From assembly GCA_006538405.1 (NCBI GenBank), contig BJKQ01000007.1, positions 1,054,001-1,118,000 on the forward strand: a stretch of 64,000 nucleotides of DNA, written 5' to 3'. Below the pieces are notes generated by a model that did no database searches, was not told the origin of the DNA, and saw only the letters and a program-made list of their open reading frames with translations. Shown piece by piece: positions 45,462 through 56,246 of the stretch; within the stretch, counting starts at the first letter, position 1, and each line of letters opens with the position of its first letter. The position numbers and the translations under genes were made by a program. This DNA is from Hansfordia pulvinata. Its lineage: Eukaryota > Ascomycota > Sordariomycetes > Xylariales.

Positions 45462-47337
45462 ACTGCAATCCATTGATGCTGGGTGTAGGTAGGTACTCTG
45501 TGAAACGGGCAATGATTCCCCACGGTCTCTCCCTTTTGAGCCAATAACCCCTCATTACCGATTTCGGCTAATGAGGGGCACCGCTGAGCTGGAGCCCGCG
45601 GCACCTCTCGAATCTTGCAGCATCATTGATGAGGCTGGCACGTGGAGAGCCTACCTAACTTACATGTACTGCCCGCCCAGCAGATTTCAAGTCGCTGGGA
45701 GATAGTTCAATATTGAAGACAAGATAGAGCATGATTGTTGGAAAAAATGTCTATGGTCGGCTCAACTTCGGTTCTATCGTGTCAGGTGATGGATCGAGTA
45801 TGGCGGTATTAGATAGCGGCGCGATGTACCTACTGTACAGGTAGCCGATGCACCTTGAAGTTCGGATCCTGCCTCCTCGAGAGAGTCTCTTAATAAGACA
45901 CCGACTGGGCCCGTGTTCCCAAGTATGTACTTGACAGCAATGTCCGGTCGTGATACAGGGTGTCAGGATGATTAGCAGAGCCAGGAATGTCCAAGGTCAC
46001 GACACAATAGAACAAAGCTCGATGAACTGTTTGCATGTTTTCTGACCACGCTGAAAAGAGACTGCTGGAGTGGACAATTCAAGTGTCACCGCATATGACT
46101 CTCTACTACAGGTAGACCGCCAGGACGAGGGGGCAAATATAGCTGTGTTCCCTCCGCAACCGCACGCAGCCGTTGATGCCCACCACCATCTCACAGGGAT
46201 GGAAACGCTAGGCGGACCCGAGAAGCAGGAACTGGCCCCGGGTTTGACTATCTACATTGTGTCAGGGGTCATGGTTCGCGGTGATGAGGCGGCGGGGGTT
46301 AATGATCACCCGACGCGACCCCGGACGGAGAAGCCGCCGTCAGCCTGGCCCTGGTGTCTTGCGGGGTCTTGGAACCCCGGGCGATCGATCCAACTCGGCG
46401 ACACGGAGCAAGATGGGACGAACGGCCGCGGCAGGAGGCACAGCAGATCTGCTGAGATTACTTGAGGAGCCTGGACGAGGGAAGACGGGTCGCAATTGGC
46501 TGGCGGGCTTAAAAGGCCGTACCGTGCCCGCTTGTTCGTCCGACCTGACGGTCCGTGGCAACTCGCCCTTGTCTGTCGAACGTGGCCAGGGAGGACATGT
46601 GCTTGCCGTGACCGACTGTGGATGAGCCTGTCTGTGCTGGTATTGTCGGCCCTCGTTCTCCGTCTGCCCCGTTCGGTACCGCTTCATTGCGTTTCTTATT
46701 AAACCGAGCCTTTCCCCCACTACCGGCTCCCATACCAACGCCATCACTTTTCCTCCGCTTGGCCCGGATGATTCAGACGCAAGATGCAGCCAGCAGCACG
46801 ACGCGTCTCGGTTGAATCTTGCTGTGCCACGACGTCGACCAGGAACGAACCAAGTAGCGAAGCAAAGATCTCCATAAGCCTGCCTGCCTGAGGTATCTGA
46901 GGACCGAGCCCGCTAGTTGCGGGTGCTTGAAAAAAAGGCAAGAACTACCTTAACGTTGCAGGTCGAGTTGTCCAAAACCGCGTCGACGCCGATAACGTCC
47001 GCCCGCCGCGCGTAGGTCGTCTTCCGGGAAACCCAGTACCCCGGACTCCAGCTTGCTACAGGTCTCTCAGGGGCAACAACGTCCGCTAATTGGCGTCACG
47101 GAGCCGCCACGTCCACTGAAAGCCGCCTGAGCGCGACCCATCCATTCCATCCACATCCATTCCAATCCATTGGATCCATGTCCGCGGGCACCGAGAACGG
47201 GCGCCGGCGGTCCGCTGCCGCCGAGCCCCCGCAGACTCGCCAGCCGCACCACCACAACCACAACCACCATCCGGCCGCTCCCGCAACGTCCTTCCGTAAG
47301 ATACATCTTCTACATACCTCCTAACATGAGTAGGTAC

Positions 47338-47365
47338 GTACATGTACCGGGCACTGTACATGTAC
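47338..47365. repeat. Two GTACATGTAC palindromes, 8-bp spacer
   Basis: Perfect 10-bp palindromes at 47338-47347 and 47356-47365, about 260-285 bases before the proposed start of the SDR-like gene. Confidence 0.75.
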
Positions 47366-47621
47366 CTCACCTATACGCCCGCCTGCCACCACATCACGTG
47401 CGCCCTCTCCCCTTTGTCCCATCTCTCGGTTTGATTTCCATTGAATCCACCTCACATACTATACATGCCTATCCTCCATCGTCACATCAACGGCGACAAC
47501 CCAACCTCCCTCTCCCTTCGACTGCAAGACCGTGCAGCCCTGGCCCGCCTACGATGCCCTGGGCTGCCGGCCCCCCGTCGTCACACCCCGCAAACGCGCC
47601 TCGTCGCTCCTAGACTGACCC

Positions 47622-49121
47622 ATGCAACCTCCGTCTTTCCCGCCAGCCACCCACAACTCGCCGCGCACATGTAAGACTTGGCCCCTTCTTCCCATTCTGT
47701 CCCCTCAAAGAAAGAAAGAGAGAGAGAGAGAGAGAGACAGAGAGAGAGAGAGAGACAGAGACAGGAGAAAGTGTGGACGGTTACCTCTGACACCATCTTT
47801 GTCGCGCCAGGGTTCATCACCTCCAGCCTCGGGCCCCTGGCTGTTCGCCTGATCCGCCTGCTGCTGGGCCACGGGGACTGCGTCGTGGCCGCGCTGCCCC
47901 CGCACGAGGCTGAACACGACGAGCGCGCCGCCGAGTTCCGCGGGCTCATCAACGAATGCAAGAGCGCCCGCAGGGATCGCGAGGGCTGGAAGGACCGCAT
48001 CCGCAGCATCCGCTGCGATGGCCGCAATATGAGCCAGTGCAGCGCCGCCATGGCCGAGGCCAAGGACGTCTTTGGCCGCATCGACATTCTGCTCTGCTGC
48101 ACCTCCGAAGGTATGTCTGGCACTCAATTCCGGTGAAGTCCTCCGGACGGACACAGGGGCATGCCGTGGCCGCTTGGCTGATCAGAATGCCCACAGTCGT
48201 CGTCGGCACGGTCGAGGAGCTGTCCACGTCGCCCGCGACCCAGAACCTGGTCCGCGACCTGTTCGAGATGATCTTCTTCTCGCAGGTCAACTACATCAAG
48301 GCAGCGCTGCCGCTGCTGCGCGCCCAGCACACCGGCCACATCATGGCCCTGACCAGCATCGGCGGCCACATTGGCACGCCGGGCATGTCCCCGTACACGT
48401 CGGCAACGTGGGCCCTCGAGGGATTCTGCGACTCGCTGGCTTACGAGGTGGCGCCCTTCAACGTCAAGGTGACCATCGTTCAGCCTAACAAGGAGGTCCA
48501 GTCGCTGGTCAACCGCATCACCTTCGCACCGCCCTTGCCCTACTACGACAGCGAGAACAATCCGGCCCCGAGCGTCCGCGACATGTTCACCGGCGTCCTG
48601 AACCTCAACCCGGACACGGCCATCGAGAGCGGCGGGGGCGAGGAGGCCGACGTGACCAGCGGCGGGGGGAGGAGACACCGCCGCAGCCGCCCATCGTCCA
48701 CCGCTACCCGCGCCTGCCGGCGGCCGCCCTGGACCAGCTCGTCGTGGAGACGGTGCACGCGCTGGCGGCCATCGGCGGGCACGAGAACCCGCCGGCCCGC
48801 CACATCGTCGGGTTCGAGGGCGCCGAGGCCGTCAAGGAGAAGCTAAAGACGGTCACCGAGGAGCTCGAGGACCTGGTCGAGGCCAGCCTGTCGGTCGACA
48901 TTTTTGAGACGGAACTGAAGGACGAAGCTCGGCAGGGGCTGGATGACCAGCCTCAGGAAGTCCAGCAGCAGCAGCAACAGCAGAAACAGCAGAAGCAGCA
49001 GAAACAACTAGAGAAACGAATGCAGAAGGAAAAGGACGACAGCAACGAAGAGCAGTCCCAGCCAGCCGAGGATGTAGCTATGGGCGACGACCCGGCCGAG
49101 CTTTCGGGACCGGGCTCCTGA
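47622..49121 (+). CDS. Divergent short-chain dehydrogenase/reductase-like protein (one frame break)
   Basis: Proposed exons 47622-47670, 47772-48110 and 48197-49121, about 437 residues. A Rossmann-type SDR core runs from DTIFVAPGFITSSLGPLAVR through DVFGRIDILLCCTSE, VNYIKAALPLLRAQHTGHIM and SPYTSATWALEGFCDSLAYE. Two classical features are altered: the cofactor Gly motif reads APGFITSSLG instead of TGxxxGxG, and the catalytic Y-x3-K lysine is Thr (Y196, T200), although the Ser in ALTSIGG is kept. This suggests a non-catalytic or unusual member. The C-terminus is Gln-rich and highly charged. The frame breaks at the G run 48664-48669; one added G gives SGGGEETPPQPPIVHRYPRLPA. The first intron is purine-rich AG repeat with a weak acceptor, so the N-terminus is uncertain. 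Confidence 0.72.
47705..47766. repeat. AG dinucleotide microsatellite
   Basis: Over 50 bases of nearly pure AG repeat with ACAG interruptions, within the proposed first intron of the SDR-like gene and close to its acceptor. Confidence 0.85.
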
Positions 49122-49615
49122 GCTGAGCAGGGCAGATTGTGATAGCGTCGCTGCGATGTCGCCGGTGCGGTAATTTGCAGAAAGCCGACTCTTGGGTATT
49201 GCTAGTCTAGCCTGATTGCGATTACGTTAGCTCGTCTGTGTTGTTGCTTGAGCTCTTCCTGCCCCCCAGAAGACGAGGAAATTTAACATCCCGCAATCTA
49301 AATAAAAGCCCGACGAAAATCACACTTCATGTCGGAGAGCCCAACGTACGTCCATATTTTGTCAAGGACTCTCACTCGATGCTACGCAAATACGCCTTGC
49401 CCATCGTCGATGGCCGATATTACCCCCTGCGCAGCTTTCGCCTCACCCGCTATTCCATATCTCTCTTCGCAAGTCCGTGAGCACACGAGGCAGGGCTCGC
49501 TCATGTATGCCCACTGGATTATCTCGTCGGGCTTCTCCGGCGATGCACAAGCATATCGAGGTATAGTATCGCCGAGAAGGGTCCCCGTGCGCGAGGTAGA
49601 CCTCCAAGAGAAAAT
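49122..49615. other. Convergent intergenic region SDR-like / DUF2264 gene
   Basis: Short space between two genes that face each other. Includes an AATAAA element at 49301-49306. Confidence 0.55.
49301..49306 (+). terminator. Possible polyadenylation signal AATAAA
   Basis: Canonical hexamer 180 bases after the SDR-like stop codon, in an A/T-rich patch. Fungal poly(A) signals are degenerate, so the call is tentative. Confidence 0.35.
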
Positions 49616-52534
49616 TCACACCCGCATCTCCCGCCTCAACCACGCCGGCACCCGGGGCGGGCTGTCCCAGCCGTCGAGGTAGTCCTCGCCCGCGGCGCCG
49701 GGGGTCGTCAACCCGCCTGCGGCGTTCGCCGCCGCTGTCGCCGGGGGCCGCGCGTACACGGCCGAGACGTACCACACGGCGGTGCCCGCGCGCACGGTGC
49801 CCTGCAGGGTGGGGATGACGGAGCGGCTCTCGACGAGGTTGGAGTTGGGGTCGGCGTTGACAATGTTCGCCGCCCTCTCCTGCCCGTGCCCGTGCCCGGG
49901 CTCGTGGTCGTCCCCTGGTGGCCCCTCCAGCGCCCGGATGCCCACGGCCCCGGCCCCGCTCGACACGACGAAGGCGCCGCTCCGGCCCCCGGCCCACCCC
50001 TCGGGCGTCTCCAGGTCGTAGTTCCCCACGATGCGGGGGCTCGTCCCCTCGCCCTCGGCCGGATCCCAGGCGCCCAGGGCCCGCCCCGCCATGGTGGGCC
50101 CGCCCCCGGCCCCGGTTCCCCGCCGCTCGTTGCGCACGGCGAACGAGCCGTCGGCCGTCATCACGTCCCGCCCCCCGCGGCGCGGGGGCCGACCTCGACG
50201 CGGTGCGCGCGCAGGTGCCAGGCGGGCGAGTCCTCCCGGGGCGGGACCAGGACGGTGCGGATGGAGACCTGGGGCAGGGGCTTCCACGTCGAGACGAGGA
50301 CCGGGGTTGTTGTTCTTCTTCTTTTCGTCGTCTTCGCTGCTGTCGAAACGCTGCTGCTGCTTTCCTCTTCTTCGTCGTCGTCGTCGTAAGGGCGCTCCTC
50401 GAGCGCGGCGTGCTCCGACTGCCTCCTGGCCTTCCACCGCTCGCCGCCGTCGTCCGAGACGCCCAGCTGCGAGGCCAGCGCGTGCTGCTCGAGGGTGTGC
50501 AGCCCGGGCGGGACCGAGTAGGCGTACGCGCTGCTGTAGGCGAAGGCGCCGTACTTGGCGTGCGTGCCCTTCATCGGGTATCCGCAGGCCTGGCCCGAGG
50601 AGAGGAGCATGCAGTGGCCGCCGAGGTAGCTAGGTTTCGTCGAGGAGTTGTCAGCATTCCTTCAAGATCGGACTTTTCGCCGTCTTTTTTTAATAATAGG
50701 GAAAATCTTCTCAGGTGACAGTGTGAAGAGAGTAGTTGGGATAGGTCGATCGGGCCAGTTTCCTCACCTCATGATGTGCCCGGGTTGCTTGAGGGCCTTG
50801 ATGCGCGGGATGACGCTGCTGGCCAGCTCCTCCTCAGACGTCCAGAAGGGGTGCTCGGCGGGAACGGCCAGGCAGATGAAGGCCAGGCTGGCCCAGTACT
50901 GTGGGAAGGTCAGCTTCTCCACCTCAGGGGGGGAAAGAGGGGAGAGAAAAGGAGGCTCTAAAGACTCACCGGGCTGGCAGGGCTGTTGTAGTTCTCGGCC
51001 AACTGTTGGGAGGTGGGAGAGAAAACATCCCCCGTCTGTCAGCAGTGCTGCGGCTCACGCCCCCCCGGGCTCCAAGAAGACAACGACGGGAGAGGAGAGG
51101 AGAGGAGAGGAGAGGAGAGGATAGGAGAGAGGAGGGCACCGACATAGATGTTTGGGTACGAATAGCCGAGGGTGAGGGTGCCGCTGGGGCTCCAGATGCC
51201 GGGCTGCGTCTGCCACCAGCGCAGGTGGCGCAGGACGATGCCCTTGACCATGCCCCACGTCAGCGGCGCCGGCAGCTCGACGCCCGCGTACGCCAGCGCG
51301 CCCCAGAACGACACCATCCCGAAGCGATACGAGACGCTGCGTCCGAAGGGGATGGAGCGGCCTGGTGTGTTTTTGTCCGTGTCGTGTGCGGACGGACGTG
51401 CGTGTCAGTCACGGCCGTGGGGGGAGGGGGCTATCGCGAGATATATTCTCTTCTCTTGTCTTCCTCTCCTCTCTGATGTTCACTCACCCTCGTCGTCAAA
51501 GTAGTGCACCAGGTCGAGCGCCATTGCCTGCGCGCGCCTCTTGAACTCGGCCGCCCGCTCCGGGTCCTCGTCGCCGGCCAGCTTGGCGTACAGCAGCTGC
51601 AGGAACTGGATCGCGTAGCTCGACGAGTAGTAGTCCATCTCTTCCATGGACGGTTAGACGGATGTGTAAGAGCCCTCCTGACCGACCATTTTCAGGATGG
51701 CTGGGCAGGGAGAGAAAAGGGGCCGGGGAGGAGTCTCACGATGTATGCCCTCGGGGCCGTCGTTGGACCAGCCGTCGCCGCGGTAGAAGGTTTCGAGGTG
51801 CTCAATGTCGGCGTCCAGCCTGGCCTGCGAGAACTTGGCCCCGTTCTTCTTCAAGCCGAGGTTGGCAAAGACACGGAACCACAGCCAGTTGGTGTTGGGC
51901 ATGCTGGGACGCTGCCAGTCAGTCGGGCCCTCTTCGACATCTGAGCACAATAATCTTTCTGCCCTAGCATTCCTTTTTTTCCCTCTCTTTTGCTTCGAGA
52001 AAGATATAGAAAGGTAGGGGAGGGGAGGAGAGGATGAGTGGGGTGTCTGCAGAGCCTACTTCTTCTCGTTGATCGAGTTGCCCAGCCACGCCTCGACGTT
52101 CGCCCTCTCGGCGGCGCTGAGGTCCTCCCAGATCCGCGGCGCCACGGCCAGCGCGTAGCCCAGCGGGCACATCTCGACCATGCGCTGGTCGTTGTCGAGC
52201 GGGAAGTCCCAGAACTCGGGGCTCTGGGGGTCCGTCCCGGCCCGGATGCCCTCGACCCACCATCCGGCCCTGCCGTAGTCGCCGCCGCCCTCCAGCAGCG
52301 AGGCCAGCCCCCAGAGCGGCCGCAGCAGGCCCTCGACCTCGGCCGCCGCCTGGTCGAAGCGCACCGCTGTTCCCCCGGCACCCGCACCCGCGCCCGCCCG
52401 GGGGAGAAGAAGGGCGCCAGCGGGTCCAGCAGCCGTCGCAGCAGCTCCTGCACCGATGCCCGGTCGCCCAGCTCGACCTGCGAGAACGGGTGCACGTCCC
52501 CGTAGCCCAGGTGGATGCCGCTGGACGATGTCAT
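49616..52534 (-). CDS. DUF2264-domain protein (two frame breaks)
   Basis: Seven exons: 52534-52060, 51903-51740, 51640-51488, 51361-51144, 51002-50970 (33 nt), 50898-50768 and 50629-49616; about 729 residues. DUF2264 signatures are [98 protein letters not shown] and [13 protein letters not shown]. The family is of unknown function and is thought to form an alpha/alpha toroid with a C-terminal beta region like carbohydrate-active enzymes; that role is inference. No signal peptide is seen. Two breaks: C run 52372-52376 (one more base gives [17 protein letters not shown]) and C run 50171-50176 (one more gives [17 protein letters not shown]). An acidic/Ser insert plus KRRR separates the domain from its C-terminal part. 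Phases agree for all exons once both bases are added. Confidence 0.82.
51088..51132. repeat. GGAGA pentanucleotide repeat
   Basis: About eight GGAGA units in the intron 51003-51143 of the DUF2264 gene (pyrimidine-rich on the coding strand). Confidence 0.8.
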
Positions 52535-52558
52535 ATCTTCTTCCTTCCTTCCTTCACT

Positions 52559-52599
<41 letters not shown>

Positions 52600-54046
52600 T
52601 TCTCTCTCGTAGTTATATCTTCCTTCGACCACGTGGAGTGTTATAGCCGGTCCTTTCTTTCTAGGTCAGCCGGGTTGTTCCAGGTAAGTTCACAACCAGT
52701 ACAGTCCGATCCGGTGAAGCCCAGGGTTCGGTATGGCCCTATATATCACACCAGAAGAAAAAGAGGGCCAGGCTCGTGAAATTGGTGAGTGGGCTTCTGG
52801 TTGATCTCCGATAAAGAGAGCAAAAGCAGCGCCGCCCAAGTTGCACTGTACACACGTCCGACATGGGCGAGGATGATGTAATATACCCTTGGCGACCGCG
52901 TGTGCCCGCTCCCCCTCCCTACCTAAGAAACCCATATGCCGGCCAGGGGCCCTGCATCGCATACATTGGTTGTCGTGTGATGAGGGGCCATGGGGGCTTC
53001 GGGGTGGGGTAGCGACTACGGAGACGCCTTCGACGGCGGCCCCTCGGGTCCTCGCTGCCCGTCCGACGGCGCCGGGGCCCGGTTCCTATTTCGCCGTTTC
53101 GGACGTCTTTCACGCGAGACGCCGCTCTCCACCTGACTCGTCGCTTGCACCGCCTAAACGCTTGAACCGCCTCGGCTCGACGCAGACTCGTGTCGGCCGC
53201 CGCTTGTTTGGAAATATACCTGCTGCTCGCATTAGAAAAGCGTGTTGGTTCGGTTCACCTTTGCTCTCTGAGGACGGCACCTGTCGAACAAACAAACACA
53301 ATAGACTCATTTCCGGGTATAAAACTTAGATGCCGCACAAACCAGGCCTCCCACGCGCGCGCGATGGACCTTGGCCAACAACAACAGCCTACCGCCGCGA
53401 GCAACTGATTGCGCCGACCAACCCAACGGCGCAACCCCCCCCCAAAAACACACCATTACATCCCCTAATTCTTTGTCAGGTGTAGTCGTCTCATCTTTCT
53501 CTCATATACCCTGAATTTTGTCATTAACCTCGCTACCCTATATGCCACGCAAGACTTGGATTCTAAGTCGATGCTTGCACAACCGGCCGCTTGGGGTCTC
53601 CGCCCCCGCTCGGCTCGGTGGGCTGTCGCAAAGCAACTGAAAGCAACTGTATATAAGCTATGCTTCGTCCGCCCGACTACCGCCTGTTGTTCGTATCTCA
53701 TAGCCGACAAGCCATTTTCCCGGTCACTTTGGACGCCAAACGCCGCGTAATTCAAAGGCAAAGCAAGTAATCTTCACGCGAGCCATGCGGAAAGGCTGCC
53801 AGATCGTTGTGACTCTTCCTCATGTCTGTGCTCGTCGTGGAGTGATGGAAAACCCTTAAGTTTCCCACACGTCTCCCACACCATACTCCTTGACCCAGGC
53901 GATCGCCGGGTCGACATAACATCCTCCTGGACCAATGCTGAATTGGCGCCAAGCACGACGGGCCATTTGGCTGAACAGCTCTGCCGTGACGCCGTCAAAC
54001 GCAGTGACGACCCTGCGATGGCTTTGGGTTTAGTTGAGCCTGCGAA
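52535..54046. other. Intergenic region nmrA 3' flank / DUF2264 promoter
   Basis: No gene supported. A CT dinucleotide array borders the DUF2264 start and a run of nine C and five A sits near 53437-53450. Confidence 0.5.
52559..52609. repeat. CT dinucleotide microsatellite
   Basis: About 50 bases of CT repeat with two TTT interruptions, some 25-75 bases upstream of the DUF2264 start codon, so in its leader or core promoter. Confidence 0.85.
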
Positions 54047-55441
54047 CTAGGCAAGCCATGCTTCCTCGTCTCTCTTCAAGCCGCGCATGACCAAGCCCTC
54101 GTCGACTGAGTCGTCATCGTCGTCGTCGTCTTCGTCGTCGCCGCCGTTGGTGTCATTGAGGGACAAAGCTGCCGTACCTGCTTCGATCTGCTCCTCATCC
54201 TGGCTGTCAAACATCCATGTGATGCCGTTCGCCTCCTCCTCCAGAGGGAAGATTTCCCGAGCGTATTCCTCTAGCCCTCTGGGACCTTCCCACAGAGCTA
54301 GCGCACCGTCCGGGCAAGTGTCTTCCAGTGACTGGTCGCCGAAATACGGGGGTTGCTTTTTGGGGTCGTCATTATGTTCCGAGAAGAGCTTCTCCAGGGC
54401 TTGGAGCTGTTCCCGATAGCCTTCAGGTATCTTGACCTTGACCTCGATCTCGCCTCGCCTGTACTTCACAGGCCGCCCAATGCCTCGTGAGAAGGCCTCG
54501 CAGACCTCCAGCGGCGTCAAATACTCGTATGCCAGGGCTATCCTCTTCCCGTTCCACTTAGCAGCGCCGTCCTTGAACAGCTGCAGGATCGCCGGCCCGA
54601 CGTCATGTTCGGCGTCTAGCCAGGGTAGTTTCGCGTCAGGGTGGAACGGCGCTTGCCAGACAAAGGAACCGTCAGGTTGGATCTCGGTTTCGAACAGGGG
54701 GTAGCTCAAGGAGGTGAAGTTGTTATTGTAGATGCCGGTGAAGACGAATGTGGCCGGTAGCTTGATCTCGCGAATGTAGTCCTCGACGTCTTCCTTGGCT
54801 GCCCACAGTGGCAAGGATGGCCACGCGCTGTTGTACCGAGAGTGGTCGGGCATCGACGAGTAGACAAAGTGCTGGACGCTGGCCTCCTTGGCGGCATCGG
54901 CAATCGCCTTGCCTATTTGAACCTCGTTGCCGTAAAAGGTGGTGTTGATGAAGGCTAGCTGGGCGCCACGGAATAGGTGTGAGATGAGCTCGCGGTTGAC
55001 GGAGATCCCCGGAATGTGTGTGTTTGCTGTAACATCGCGGTTGTCGTCTGGCTTCTTACGTAGGTAGAGCTCGCCCACGAAAACGGTGACATTGGGGTTG
55101 GTGGCAACCTCGGTAGCAATGACGCCCTCGAGGTTGCGCAGCTGTGCGCGGATCTTGTAGCCGACAGCGGTGGCTATACGGATAAAGGATGCTGCTTGGC
55201 GACCGCTGGCGTTAATGACAGCGATCGTCTTGTCGGGAGAAGGCATGGAGCGCTTGATTGGACGGAAGCTGAGAGATAGGTTGCTGGAGACGGCGGTCAA
55301 GGGCGAGGACTCCGAGTACGAAGATCGCGTGTGCTTGTGGCGCGTGGTCTGCACGGCACGGGACGAGGCGTTCAAGGGGCTGTCGTTGGCTGTTGATCGC
55401 AGCGGCGCATCGGCGCGAATCGGGATGGGCTCAGTAGTCAT
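54047..55441 (-). CDS. nmrA: NmrA-like nitrogen metabolite repression regulator
   Basis: A single exon of 464 codons. NmrA proteins have an SDR-like Rossmann fold that binds NAD(P) but act as negative regulators of the GATA factor AreA/NIT2. The dinucleotide motif is TIAVINASGRQAASFIRIA (about residues 72-90); further hallmarks are FRGAQLAFINTT, VQHFVYSSMPDHSRYNSAWP, LPATFVFTGIYNNNFTS, PWLDAEHDVGPAILQLFKDG and LEEYAREIFPLEEEANGITWMF. An N-terminal Ser-rich extension of about 65 residues precedes the conserved core, and the Met at residue 66 (MPSPDKTIAV) is an alternative start. The C-terminus has a run of about ten Asp/Glu encoded by a GTC/GTCGTC repeat. Its nitrogen role fits the ammonium transporter in the same window, though they are 18 kb apart. 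No frame break. Confidence 0.92.
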   Translation of the reverse strand: MTTEPIPIRADAPLRSTANDSPLNASSRAVQTTRHKHTRSSYSESSPLTAVSSNLSLSFRPIKRSMPSPDKTIAVINASGRQAASFIRIATAVGYKIRAQLRNLEGVIATEVATNPNVTVFVGELYLRKKPDDNRDVTANTHIPGISVNRELISHLFRGAQLAFINTTFYGNEVQIGKAIADAAKEASVQHFVYSSMPDHSRYNSAWPSLPLWAAKEDVEDYIREIKLPATFVFTGIYNNNFTSLSYPLFETEIQPDGSFVWQAPFHPDAKLPWLDAEHDVGPAILQLFKDGAAKWNGKRIALAYEYLTPLEVCEAFSRGIGRPVKYRRGEIEVKVKIPEGYREQLQALEKLFSEHNDDPKKQPPYFGDQSLEDTCPDGALALWEGPRGLEEYAREIFPLEEEANGITWMFDSQDEEQIEAGTAALSLNDTNGGDDEDDDDDDDSVDEGLVMRGLKRDEEAWLA

Positions 55442-55983
55442 GTTCCGGTCCGGGGCGACGGCGGGCCTGGGTGGGTTTTTCTTCAGGGCCGTCGTGTATG
55501 GGCCGAGAACGAGAAGAAGGGTCGCGGGCCCCGGAAGCTGAAATTGTTAATCGACGCGGGTCTGGAGAAAATCTTTTGACCACTTTCCCTCCTCGCCTGC
55601 GTCTGGTTTCTGTCTCTGCGCCACGCGGGCTAGAAAGACATTAGAGGCCGACAACGGGATTGGAGAGACAGGGCACGTGAGGAACGGGGCCAATGGAGGC
55701 GGCAGGGGGCGCGCAGCAGAGAAGGCGAGCAAAGCCGACAATCTGGGACGAGCCGACTGGACGTTTGTGCGTCAGAAGGGCAGGTGAAAGCGGGGTCCTG
55801 CAAGCCGGCGCAAGGGGATGGGAAGGGGACGATGCGCAGGCACACAAATAAATCAGCCCGGAACGGCGATTGTCTGTCGCAGGCCAAGAAAGATTCGAGT
55901 CGAGGTGTAAGACAGCACGAAGGGCGATGTCCTTGGGCCGGTATCCGCGGGGCGGGCGAGGGTGCGGTGCCCGGGCAGTCACC

Positions 55984-55993
55984 AGATAGATAA
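55984..55993. promoter_or_regulatory. Overlapping GATA sites upstream of nmrA
   Basis: AGATAG and AGATAA overlap by two bases, both fitting HGATAR, about 545 bases before the nmrA start codon. Feedback control of nmr genes by nitrogen GATA factors is plausible from family knowledge; at this copy it is inference. Confidence 0.3.
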
Positions 55994-56212
55994 TGCAGTA
56001 GCAAGCCAACTGGTGCTGGGGAGCCACTGCACGCAGGGTCGTCCGGAGCGGTAGTGCTGCGCGGGCGGGCGGGTTTGCTGGCCAACGCGGTGGTAGACGC
56101 AGACGCCAGGGTCTGGGCCACGACAATCTCCTGGCTTTTGATTTCGGTGGCCGGGAGAGACAGGCGGAACCGGAAAGAGGCCTTGACGGCGGCGGCGAAA
56201 AATCAGTGGCGG

Positions 56213-56215
56213 CGG

Positions 56216-56243
<28 letters not shown>
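56213..56243. repeat. CAG trinucleotide repeat
   Basis: Ten tandem CAG/GCA units on the plus strand, about 0.8 kb upstream of the nmrA start codon. No supported reading frame spans it. Confidence 0.85.

Positions 56244-56246
<3 letters not shown>

Larger units (their letters stand above)
45031..47621. other. Divergent intergenic region serC / SDR-like gene
   Basis: No gene supported. Contains the 12-bp palindrome at 45450-45461, CCATTCCAT-type repeats near 47140-47180, and a pair of GTACATGTAC palindromes at 47338-47365. One frame near 47522-47615 reads like protein (FDCKTVQPWPAYDALG) and is in phase with the downstream SDR start, but a TGA at 47616-47618 closes it. Confidence 0.5.
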
